From NCBI GenBank assembly GCA_946480675.1, contig CAMLKS010000192.1, positions 1 through 5,527 of the forward strand: a DNA stretch of 5,527 nt, read 5' to 3'. Below the pieces are notes generated by a model. It was not told the origin of the DNA. It saw only the letters and a program-made list of their open reading frames with translations, and ran no database searches. Positions within the stretch are counted from its first letter, which is position 1. Each line of letters opens with the position of its first letter. The position numbers and the translations under genes were made by a program. Positions 1 to 5,527 of this stretch are shown piece after piece. This DNA is from an uncultured Bacteroidota bacterium (GTDB taxonomy: Bacteria; Bacteroidota; Bacteroidia; Chitinophagales; Chitinophagaceae).

Positions 1-2559
1 GTGGCCTATCCTGTTGTACATAGCGCTGAATGCAAGACCTGCTTTAGGCGCATTATATAATGCTGACAGGTTGACAAGGTAAGGAGACTGACCTTGCAGC
101 GGCCTTTCAGCTTTAGTACCAATGGTGTTACTGCTACCTATAATGTTTGCAGCATCTACACGAGAATAGATATATGATACATTACCACCTAATACCAGGT
201 TCTTCAACCATTCTGCATCACCAATGAATGATAGGTTTTTGCGTACTTCAAATTCAAGACCTGCTACATATGCAGACTTGGCATTCTGATACGTAAATAT
301 CAACAGATCCAGGTTTGACTGATCATCCAGCTTTGCCTCTATAGGGTTGCTGAAGTTTTTGTAGAACACACCAGCAGTGATGGCTTCACCAGCACTGGGG
401 TAATATTCATACCTCAAATCTAAGTTTGTGATATTACCGCGTACCAGGTTGGTATCTCCTTTCAGTGTCCATACATTTTCAAAGTCTATAAACTGGAACG
501 GTGCAATTTCCCTGAATTCAGGACGGTTCACAGTGCGGGAAGCAGACAAGCGGAATTTTGTTTTCTCTGTCATATTGTAAGACAGATTGAAAGAAGGCAG
601 TACATCGGTGAATACATCTTCTTTATCCAGTTTGGTGCCTGAACGTAATGTCGCTTTCAGGTTCTGCGTGTAAGACTCAACCCGCACACCCCATGTCAGC
701 CTGAACTTTTCAGCAATGCTGTTATCCAGCATTACAAAACCGGCATTCAGTAAACCGCTTGCTTTATAAGCGTCTTCGTTACTGGTGATCTCATTCAAAC
801 CAAAGCCGCCAGATATACCCACATTAGATGGGTCAAAGATTGTATTAACCGGTTGATGTGCTATTGCAGAAGATAATACACTTACAGGCTCATATTGGAA
901 TACCCTTGCTGAGAAATCGCGGTCTTTATATTGGCCTAAGTAACCAAACTTAACACTGTGTTTCTGGCCCCACATTGCAAAAGGTACATTGATATTGAAG
1001 TTGCCACCGTAAGAGTTATCTTTTTGTTTGCTGAAGAACCTGCGGCTGTTACGGTCAACTATTTCATAAGGCAGGCTTTCATCTGCAATAGGCTCATCGT
1101 TGTCATCAAAAGTAGCGGCACGCGCATAGAATGCTGTACGCAGATCTTTCTGGCTTGCCTGTAGGTTTGAATAACTCAGGTTCCAATATGCTTTGATATT
1201 GCGTTTGCCAATAGCATGATCCCCTTCCAACTGTGCATTGTACACCTGGCGTTCAGACGGTACAGATGAATAAGTTTTAAACTGCTGGTTGTTACTTGTA
1301 GTATAGCCTTCCCTTTGATAGTACGTGTTATCGTACATTTTATTGAACAGGTTTTTGAAACCAATTTTGGTTTTACCAGTTACATAAGAAAAGTTGGCAA
1401 GACCCGCCAGGTTTGAAGAAAACCTGTTCTGCTGCTCTACACTATATGTGTGTACGCGAGACTCTTCATATTTACCACGGATAAATTCCGGTATAATGGT
1501 TTGTGTATTACGGAAAGAAAGGCCAAGTACGGTACCGAATTTATCACCATTCTTCATGTGTTTAGATACGCCGCCGGATAGCTGCACTGCCAGGTTTGGC
1601 ATTGCCGTACCTTTTACTTCTTTATAATCGTTAGGCAAATCTTTAACTGCACTGTAAGCAGCTTCAGGATTTGTTGCCTTCATGGTATTATAGGCAGTCC
1701 TGTCCTCACCAAATGATGCCGGCAGTTCATTCCTTTTACCGGGGAAACCCAGGTAATCAGTGCTACCCCTTTCGTTATGTATATAATCTTTGAAAGTGCT
1801 TTGTGTATTGTAACCACCAGACAGGCCAATGTTGAAGAAATCCCTTTCAGGAATATCCTTTGTAAGTACCGTAACGACACCGCCTGCAAAATCGCCGGGA
1901 AGGTCTGCAGAAGCTGTTTTGTTGATGATGATATTATCTATCAGGTTAGAAGGTATTACATCAAAAGAAAATGCTTTTTTATCAGGCTCCGTACTTGGCA
2001 TCAGGGCGTTATTAACCATTGCCATATTATACCTGTCGCTCAGCCCGCGGATAACTACATATTTACCATCTTTGATACTGGCGCCGCTCACGCGTTTCAG
2101 TACTTCGCCGGTATTTTTATCCGGTGTGCGTTGAATCACATCGGCAGATATACCACTTGATACAGAAATACTGTTTTTCTGCATCATATACAGTGCGTTG
2201 ATAGATTCCTTTTTCAGGGAAGCAGTTACTACTACTTCTTTCAGGGTCTTTTTATCATCTTCTGCAATTACAGCGTTCAGTTCTGTCACTTGTCCTTCCT
2301 TCACCACTACATCGCTGACGTTCTTTTGCTGGTAGCCTATGTATTTTATTTCCACTACATAATCTCCATTCGCCACATCCAGCATAAACCTGCCATCCAC
2401 ATCGGTAGCGGTACCAATACCAGTACCCTGCACCATTACAGTAGCACCGATGATAGGATCTCCGGTCTTTTCATCAGTCACTTTACCGCTGATTTTACCA
2501 CCGGCCAAAGCTTGCACTGATAATATTAATAATACAAAAAACATTGAAATAATGCGCAT
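1..2559 (-). CDS. TonB-dependent outer-membrane receptor with N-terminal carboxypeptidase-regulatory-like domain (partial, C-terminus off window)
   Basis: An outer-membrane beta-barrel that should import a ligand using TonB-ExbBD energy. The frame is open from 2559 to position 1, giving 853 residues without a stop or frameshift. Residues 1-19 are a signal peptide (Arg2, hydrophobic 3-15, likely cleavage after VQALA). Residues about 22-105 form a carboxypeptidase-D-regulatory-like domain (GKVTDEKTG, ATVMVQGTGIGTATDVDGRF). A Ton-box-like segment, LKEVVVTAS, is at 107-115. The plug follows at about 130-238, with RTPDKNTGEVLKRVSG, VVIRGLSDRYN (168-178), PSTEPDKKAFSFD (188-200) and DLPGDFAGG (219-227). 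The rest is aromatic-rich barrel, including RLSASRTVNRPEFRE. Related receptors run to roughly 900-950 residues, so about 50-100 are missing. The first ATG of the frame, at 2559, is chosen because it gives a proper signal peptide; an in-frame ATG at 2544 is the alternative. No SusD-like gene is visible, and the plug motifs are not those of SusC/RagA. The ligand cannot be told from the sequence. Confidence 0.95.
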   Translation of the reverse strand, partial: MRIISMFFVLLILSVQALAGGKISGKVTDEKTGDPIIGATVMVQGTGIGTATDVDGRFMLDVANGDYVVEIKYIGYQQKNVSDVVVKEGQVTELNAVIAEDDKKTLKEVVVTASLKKESINALYMMQKNSISVSSGISADVIQRTPDKNTGEVLKRVSGASIKDGKYVVIRGLSDRYNMAMVNNALMPSTEPDKKAFSFDVIPSNLIDNIIINKTASADLPGDFAGGVVTVLTKDIPERDFFNIGLSGGYNTQSTFKDYIHNERGSTDYLGFPGKRNELPASFGEDRTAYNTMKATNPEAAYSAVKDLPNDYKEVKGTAMPNLAVQLSGGVSKHMKNGDKFGTVLGLSFRNTQTIIPEFIRGKYEESRVHTYSVEQQNRFSSNLAGLANFSYVTGKTKIGFKNLFNKMYDNTYYQREGYTTSNNQQFKTYSSVPSERQVYNAQLEGDHAIGKRNIKAYWNLSYSNLQASQKDLRTAFYARAATFDDNDEPIADESLPYEIVDRNSRRFFSKQKDNSYGGNFNINVPFAMWGQKHSVKFGYLGQYKDRDFSARVFQYEPVSVLSSAIAHQPVNTIFDPSNVGISGGFGLNEITSNEDAYKASGLLNAGFVMLDNSIAEKFRLTWGVRVESYTQNLKATLRSGTKLDKEDVFTDVLPSFNLSYNMTEKTKFRLSASRTVNRPEFREIAPFQFIDFENVWTLKGDTNLVRGNITNLDLRYEYYPSAGEAITAGVFYKNFSNPIEAKLDDQSNLDLLIFTYQNAKSAYVAGLEFEVRKNLSFIGDAEWLKNLVLGGNVSYIYSRVDAANIIGSSNTIGTKAERPLQGQSPYLVNLSALYNAPKAGLAFSAMYNRIGH

Positions 2560-2578
2560 ACATTGAGCTATTTGCGCG

Positions 2579-2586
2579 CAAAATTC
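2579..2586 (-). promoter_or_regulatory. Possible -7 promoter element of the TonB receptor gene
   Basis: Read on the minus strand this is GAATTTTG, one mismatch from the Bacteroidota -7 consensus TAnnTTTG. It ends 19 nt before the chosen ATG, almost the same spacing as the exact -7 match before the UDP-glucose dehydrogenase gene (20 nt). No TTG of the -33 type lies at the expected distance. The element overlaps the perfect palindrome TTTGCGCGCAAA at 2571-2582. Assignment is by motif and position only. Confidence 0.4.
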
Positions 2587-2593
2587 CGATCTG

Positions 2594-2657
2594 AATGTTA
2601 CCAGTGTTTTAACGCAATGTTACGCGAACGTAACCCTTATGTTAAGTGAATATTAAT
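2594..2657. promoter_or_regulatory. Tandem ATGTTA repeats with 22-bp period, possible operator array
   Basis: ATGTTA occurs at 2595-2600, 2617-2622 and 2639-2644, an exact 22-bp period (about two helical turns). The first two copies extend to AATGTTAC. Each copy is followed by an inverted partner: GTTAC-N7-TTAAC (2597-2613), GTTAC-N6-GTAAC (2619-2634) and GTTAA-N7-TTAAT (2641-2657). The middle dyad has perfect 6-bp arms, GTTACG and CGTAAC, around CGAA. The third dyad is AT-rich and the least convincing. The array lies just upstream of, and partly inside, the presumed receptor promoter, which is where a transcription factor binding several faces in a row would sit. The regulator is unknown; control of the receptor gene is inferred from position. 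Confidence 0.5.
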
Positions 2658-2737
2658 TTTGAAAAACTAAACACACTACTGTTGTTTTTTAGTTATCATT
2701 TTATTAAGCGTTCGGAGCAGTATCATTAAGGATAAAT

Positions 2738-2745
2738 TACTTTTG
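2738..2745 (+). promoter_or_regulatory. Bacteroidota -7 promoter element (TAnnTTTG) of the aminotransferase gene
   Basis: TACTTTTG is an exact match to the TAnnTTTG consensus recognised by the primary sigma factor of Bacteroidota. Only five bases separate it from the ATG at 2751, so transcription would begin at or within a few bases of the start codon. There is no room for a Shine-Dalgarno sequence. No clear -33 TTG is seen upstream. Confidence 0.65.
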
Positions 2746-2750
2746 CAAAC

Positions 2751-3923
2751 ATGAACATCCGCAGCCTTTTCCTGCAGCACGTAGCGCAAACCTCCCCGGC
2801 ACCGCTGGCTATACATATCAATAAAGCACAGGGCAATTACCTGTATGATACTGACGGCCAGACATATATAGACCTGATAGGCGGCATCAGTGTATGCAAC
2901 GTAGGGCATTGTCATCCGGCAGTAGTGGCAGCCATTAGAGAACAGTCAGAAGCGTACCTGCACGTGATGGTATATGGAGAACTGGTACAAAGCCCGCAGG
3001 TGCAGTATGCCCGGTTGCTCACCCAACACTTACCGAAAAATCTTGATACCGTATATTTTACCAATTCGGGAGCAGAGGCGGTTGAAGGTGCAATAAAACT
3101 GGCGCGCCGCATTACGGGCCGCCCTGAAATGATAGCCTGCAATAACAGTTACCATGGCTCTACATTAGGCGCGCTCAGCATTATAGGAGATGAATACTGG
3201 CGCAATGCTTATCGACCTTTATTACCGGGGGTGTGGCACCATGATTATAACAGTGACACATTGATCGAAGCTATCAATGACCGGACAGCCTGTGTTGTAA
3301 TAGAAACCGTGCAGGCAGAGGCAGGCATAAAGGAACCGACTACAGACTGGCTGCACAGGCTGCGGGAAAAATGTACAGAAACGGGCACCCTGCTGATATT
3401 TGACGAGATACAGTGCGGCTTTGGCAGAACAGGTAAACTATGGGGCTTTGAACACTATGCCGTAATCCCCGATATACTATTATTAGGCAAAGCCCTGGGT
3501 GGCGGTATGCCGCTGGGTGCTTTTGTTTCATCGCACCAAAATATGCAGGTGTTTACCCATAATCCTGTACTGGGGCATATTACTACATTTGGTGGGCATC
3601 CTGTATCATGTGCCGCGGGTATGGCTGCATTTCATGCCTTGCTAGATGAAAATATGGTAGCAGGGGTATATGAAAAGGAACAGCTATTCTTAGCCCTGCT
3701 GAAACACCCTAAGATAAAGGCAGTAAGAAGTAAAGGCTTATTAATGGCTATTGAACTGGAAAGCAGCGAGCAAGTAATAATAACATTGCAGGCATGCCTG
3801 CAGCAGGGTGTGTTTTCCGATTGGTTTTTATTTGCCCCCCAATGCATACGTATAGCACCACCGCTAACCATAACTAATGAAGAAATAAAAAAAGCAGTTG
3901 GAGCAATACTCAACTGCTTATAA
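2751..3923 (+). CDS. Class-III PLP-dependent aminotransferase (ornithine/acetylornithine aminotransferase-like)
   Basis: A cytoplasmic fold-type I enzyme that moves an amino group between an omega-amino (or related) donor and a 2-oxoacid using pyridoxal phosphate. It is complete at 390 residues, the usual length for the acetylornithine/ornithine group. Visible motifs: IDLIGGISVCNVGHCHP near the N-terminus, NSGAEA at 105-110 (cofactor phosphate loop), YHG at 134-136 (aromatic stacking on the cofactor ring), FDEIQCGFGRTG with Asp218 (pairs with the pyridine nitrogen), GKALGGGMPLG with Lys247 (Schiff-base lysine), and HITTFGGHP with Thr279 from the partner subunit. The segment at 185-192 reads ETVQAEAG where relatives usually have EPVQGEGG. 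Substrate is not settled: argD-like, ornithine, 4-aminobutyrate or lysine transamination are all possible, so no symbol is given. The gene stands alone, divergent from the receptor and convergent with the lipoprotein. The start is fixed by the -7 element just upstream. Confidence 0.93.
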   Translation: MNIRSLFLQHVAQTSPAPLAIHINKAQGNYLYDTDGQTYIDLIGGISVCNVGHCHPAVVAAIREQSEAYLHVMVYGELVQSPQVQYARLLTQHLPKNLDTVYFTNSGAEAVEGAIKLARRITGRPEMIACNNSYHGSTLGALSIIGDEYWRNAYRPLLPGVWHHDYNSDTLIEAINDRTACVVIETVQAEAGIKEPTTDWLHRLREKCTETGTLLIFDEIQCGFGRTGKLWGFEHYAVIPDILLLGKALGGGMPLGAFVSSHQNMQVFTHNPVLGHITTFGGHPVSCAAGMAAFHALLDENMVAGVYEKEQLFLALLKHPKIKAVRSKGLLMAIELESSEQVIITLQACLQQGVFSDWFLFAPQCIRIAPPLTITNEEIKKAVGAILNCL

Positions 3924-3927
3924 TTAA

Positions 3928-3953
3928 TAAAGGCAGCAAAATTGCCGCCTTTA
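3928..3953. terminator. Hairpin between convergent genes, probable bidirectional terminator
   Basis: TAAAGGCAGC (3928-3937) and GCCGCCTTTA (3944-3953) form a 10-bp stem around the loop AAAATT. One position is unpaired (A opposite C) in plus-strand RNA but becomes a G-U wobble in minus-strand RNA. The hairpin starts 5 nt after the aminotransferase stop and lies 25 nt past the lipoprotein stop, as expected for a shared terminator. Neither side has a long U tract. The plus side has the short AT-rich run AATTTATTATTA, a little further on. Confidence 0.65.
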
Positions 3954-3977
3954 CCAGTAATTTATTATTACCCGCGT

Positions 3978-4820
3978 TTAGCGCAGCGTAATCTCGTATG
4001 TTTTAGTGCCTACTTTAACAGTAGCCTTATTTTCGCAGGCACCGCCGCCATAATCCAATATCCTGGCGATACCACCTTGCGGTGTTATTTGCACTACGCC
4101 TTGTTTTATCCAGCTACAGTTGCCGGCTATGATAAGTGCCTCCGTTATTTTCACGTCATAATCCGTACCATCCGGGCGTGTCAATACGCCTGAACCACGT
4201 ATTGAATATACATCATCAGATACGTTGTTGGTATAATCGCCTTCAATCCATGTCCTTACGCGGTTGGCAGACTTAGATATGGTTGTACGATCTGTTTCGT
4301 TGTACAAAGAGCCATTTACACTTACATTGAAATACATCAGCCCCTGGGCATTGCGGCCCATATTAGTCACCTGCTTGGTACCCGATACTTTCCAATCATT
4401 CACATAATAATCGGCGAATGAAATATTATGAACATGGCCGGCCTCGCGGTAGGTACCGGTATAGGAAACCAGTATCTTACCCCTGCGGTAGCGTCCGTCC
4501 TTGCACAGGCAATTGGCCGGACCGAAATCAATCGTAATCACTTTATTGGCTGCATCTTTAGTAACCGTAGCACAACCACTGCCTAAGGGGCTTTCATCCC
4601 CCTTCAGCGCAACGGCGCCGAATATTTCAGCCTCATTTGCAAAATTTTCCGCCTCATCGAAGGCCTGATCTATGCGGGCATCTTCATTACCATAATTGAT
4701 ATCTTCCTGCTGTGTTGCAGGCACCGGATTGTCATCATCATTATTCTTGTTGCAGGCTGCAATGGTTAAAGAAAAGGCTACTGCAGCCATAGCAGTGTAA
4801 GTGAATAATTTTTTACTCAT
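3978..4820 (-). CDS. Putative surface-exposed lipoprotein of unknown family
   Basis: 280 residues, complete. Residues 1-22 are a lipoprotein signal peptide (SKK n-region, hydrophobic core, lipobox IAAC) with the lipidated Cys at 23. The following NKNNDDDNP is an acidic stretch like the lipoprotein export signals that send Bacteroidota lipoproteins to the cell surface. Residues 39-76 are acidic and probably helical. From about 80 on the sequence looks beta-rich, with alternating polar and hydrophobic residues. Beyond Cys23 there are five cysteines: 83, 104, 106, 235 and 262. The segments GCATVT..VITIDFGPANC (82-104) and NCSWIK..ARILDYGGGAC (234-262) resemble each other, suggesting a duplicated module with possible disulfides. 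I recognise no enzymatic motif and assign no function. It is convergent with the aminotransferase and divergent from the dehydrogenase, so probably monocistronic. Confidence 0.9.
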   Translation of the reverse strand: MSKKLFTYTAMAAVAFSLTIAACNKNNDDDNPVPATQQEDINYGNEDARIDQAFDEAENFANEAEIFGAVALKGDESPLGSGCATVTKDAANKVITIDFGPANCLCKDGRYRRGKILVSYTGTYREAGHVHNISFADYYVNDWKVSGTKQVTNMGRNAQGLMYFNVSVNGSLYNETDRTTISKSANRVRTWIEGDYTNNVSDDVYSIRGSGVLTRPDGTDYDVKITEALIIAGNCSWIKQGVVQITPQGGIARILDYGGGACENKATVKVGTKTYEITLR

Positions 4821-4887
4821 AGTTTATGATTTTAGAATAAGACGGGGCTTACTCCCTCTAGTTTAATGTAATGCTAATGAAAAATAT

Positions 4888-4899
4888 CAAAATATTATA
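4888..4899 (-). promoter_or_regulatory. Weak candidate promoter of the lipoprotein gene
   Basis: On the minus strand this reads TATAATATTTTG. It resembles the Bacteroidota -7 element but has the wrong spacing (TATTTTG is one base short of TAnnTTTG); it also contains TATAAT. It would give a leader of about 60 nt before the ATG at 4820. No -33 element is visible, and the region is AT-rich, so a chance match is quite possible. Confidence 0.25.
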
Positions 4900-4941
4900 G
4901 CATTCCCAGCTGCTGTAGTAAAAATGGAGGCAAATAATAGC

Positions 4942-4949
4942 TACATTTG
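4942..4949 (+). promoter_or_regulatory. Bacteroidota -7 promoter element (TAnnTTTG) of the UDP-glucose dehydrogenase gene
   Basis: TACATTTG matches TAnnTTTG exactly and ends 20 nt before the ATG at 4970, so the mRNA leader would be short. The element runs into the perfect 12-bp palindrome ATTTGCGCAAAT (4945-4956). No TTG is found about 19 bases upstream, so the -33 element is weak or absent. There is no purine-rich ribosome site between it and the start. Confidence 0.65.
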
Positions 4950-4969
4950 CGCAAATTTTAATTTATCCT

Positions 4970-5527
4970 ATGCAAATAACCATCATTGGTACCGGATATG
5001 TAGGTCTTGTTTCAGGTACTTGTTTTGCTGAAACCGGCAACAACGTAGTATGTATCGATATTAATGAAGAAAAGGTTGAACAACTGAAAAATGGCAAATC
5101 GCCTATTTACGAACCCGGCCTTGACACCTTACTGGAACGAAACATTAAAGAAAAGCGTATAGAGTTTACTACTTCCCTGAAAGAAGGCATCAAAAATGCA
5201 CAGATCATATTCCTGGCATTGCCCACCCCTCCGGGAGAAGACGGCGCTGCTGATCTGCGTTATGTACTGGGCGTAGCGGCAGACCTAAGCCATATAATAG
5301 ATAAGTACACCGTTATTGTTAACAAAAGCACCGTACCGGTAGGCACTGCTGAGAAAGTAGCTGCAGTACTGGCGCAAAATCTGGACCGCAGCCTGTTTGA
5401 TGTAGTATCCAACCCTGAGTTTCTGCGCGAGGGTGTAGCAGTAGAAGACTTCCTGAAACCTGACCGCGTGGTGATAGGTACCAGCTCTGAAAGGGCCCAG
5501 AAACTGATGGAAGAATTGTATCAACCA
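4970..5527 (+). CDS. UDP-glucose 6-dehydrogenase family protein (partial, N-terminal 186 residues)
   Basis: Family members oxidise a nucleotide sugar, typically UDP-glucose to UDP-glucuronate, with two NAD+ in the cytoplasm, supplying precursors for capsule, exopolysaccharide or O-antigen. The frame starts MQITIIGTGYVGLVSG, a Rossmann dinucleotide fold with the GxGYVG loop at 7-12 and Asp30 ending the second strand, as expected for NAD+. Other family signatures are IYEPGL (46-51), LPTPPGEDGAADL (84-96), KSTVPVGT (119-126) and NPEFLREGVAVEDFLKPDR (148-166), which contains the substrate-side glutamate. The full protein is usually about 430-450 residues, so the central helix, the catalytic cysteine and the sugar-binding domain lie past the right edge. 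Because of this, UDP-glucose cannot be separated from other substrates (GDP-mannose, UDP-ManNAc), although the motifs favour UDP-glucose. The start is the first ATG after the promoter element and begins directly at the Rossmann strand. Confidence 0.93.
   Translation, partial: MQITIIGTGYVGLVSGTCFAETGNNVVCIDINEEKVEQLKNGKSPIYEPGLDTLLERNIKEKRIEFTTSLKEGIKNAQIIFLALPTPPGEDGAADLRYVLGVAADLSHIIDKYTVIVNKSTVPVGTAEKVAAVLAQNLDRSLFDVVSNPEFLREGVAVEDFLKPDRVVIGTSSERAQKLMEELYQP

Noticed and set aside
1777..2160. Plus-strand open frame of 127 codons
   Set aside because: It lies wholly antisense to the plug-encoding part of the receptor gene, which shows clear family motifs. The translation is rich in Cys, His, Ile and Arg without any recognisable motif.
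2619..2634. Stem-loop GTTACG-CGAA-CGTAAC as a possible terminator or RNA element
   Set aside because: It has only 6 bp of stem, no U run, and lies between two divergent promoters where no transcript needs to end. It is better read as one dyad of the 22-bp repeat array.
2560..2750. Riboswitch or small RNA in the intergenic region
   Set aside because: Both leaders are too short (about 5 and 19 nt after the -7 elements) to hold a riboswitch, and no known conserved RNA core is seen.
3632..3913. Minus-strand open frame of 93 codons opposite the aminotransferase
   Set aside because: It is the shadow of a well-supported gene. Its product is Ser/Cys-rich, with no motif and no start context.
4821..4969. 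Small gene or attachment site in the second intergenic region
   Set aside because: The 149 bases are AT-rich, with no credible open frame, tRNA end or direct repeat pair. They are explained by two divergent promoters.
1..5527. Defence, mobile or biosynthetic system spanning the window
   Set aside because: The four genes alternate in direction, belong to unrelated functions and show no transposase, integrase, repeats at borders or nuclease motifs. I see no multi-gene system here.

Overview
The window looks like chromosomal DNA from a Bacteroidota species, probably of the Chitinophagaceae/Sphingobacteriia type. The evidence is a TonB-dependent receptor with an N-terminal carboxypeptidase-regulatory-like domain, a lipoprotein with an Asn/Asp-rich stretch right after its lipobox cysteine, no Shine-Dalgarno sequences at the starts, and exact matches to the Bacteroidota -7 promoter element TAnnTTTG upstream of both plus-strand genes. 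The lineage below phylum is inference.

Layout, left to right: (1) 1-2559, minus strand: the first 853 residues of a large outer-membrane TonB-dependent receptor, whose C-terminal end lies beyond the left edge. (2) 2560-2750: a divergent intergenic region holding the promoters of the receptor and the next gene. It also holds a set of ATGTTA repeats at an exact 22-bp period, upstream of the receptor promoter. (3) 2751-3923, plus strand: a complete class-III PLP-dependent aminotransferase of the ornithine/acetylornithine type. (4) 3928-3953: a hairpin, probably a shared terminator between two convergent genes. (5) 3978-4820, minus strand: a complete lipoprotein of a family I cannot name, probably surface exposed, with a cysteine motif that seems to be duplicated. 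(6) 4821-4969: a second divergent intergenic region. (7) 4970 to the right edge, plus strand: the first 186 residues of a UDP-glucose 6-dehydrogenase family protein.

No two genes share a direction with a neighbour, so no operon is visible and each gene seems to be transcribed alone. Nothing suggests a joint pathway. The receptor imports an unknown ligand, the aminotransferase belongs to amino-acid metabolism, the lipoprotein is of unknown function, and the dehydrogenase makes sugar-nucleotide precursors for surface polysaccharide. I found no mobile element, CRISPR array, RNA gene, toxin or defence gene. The points most worth a second look are regulatory (the 22-bp repeats and the TTT(GC)nAAA palindromes at the promoters) and the unrecognised lipoprotein.
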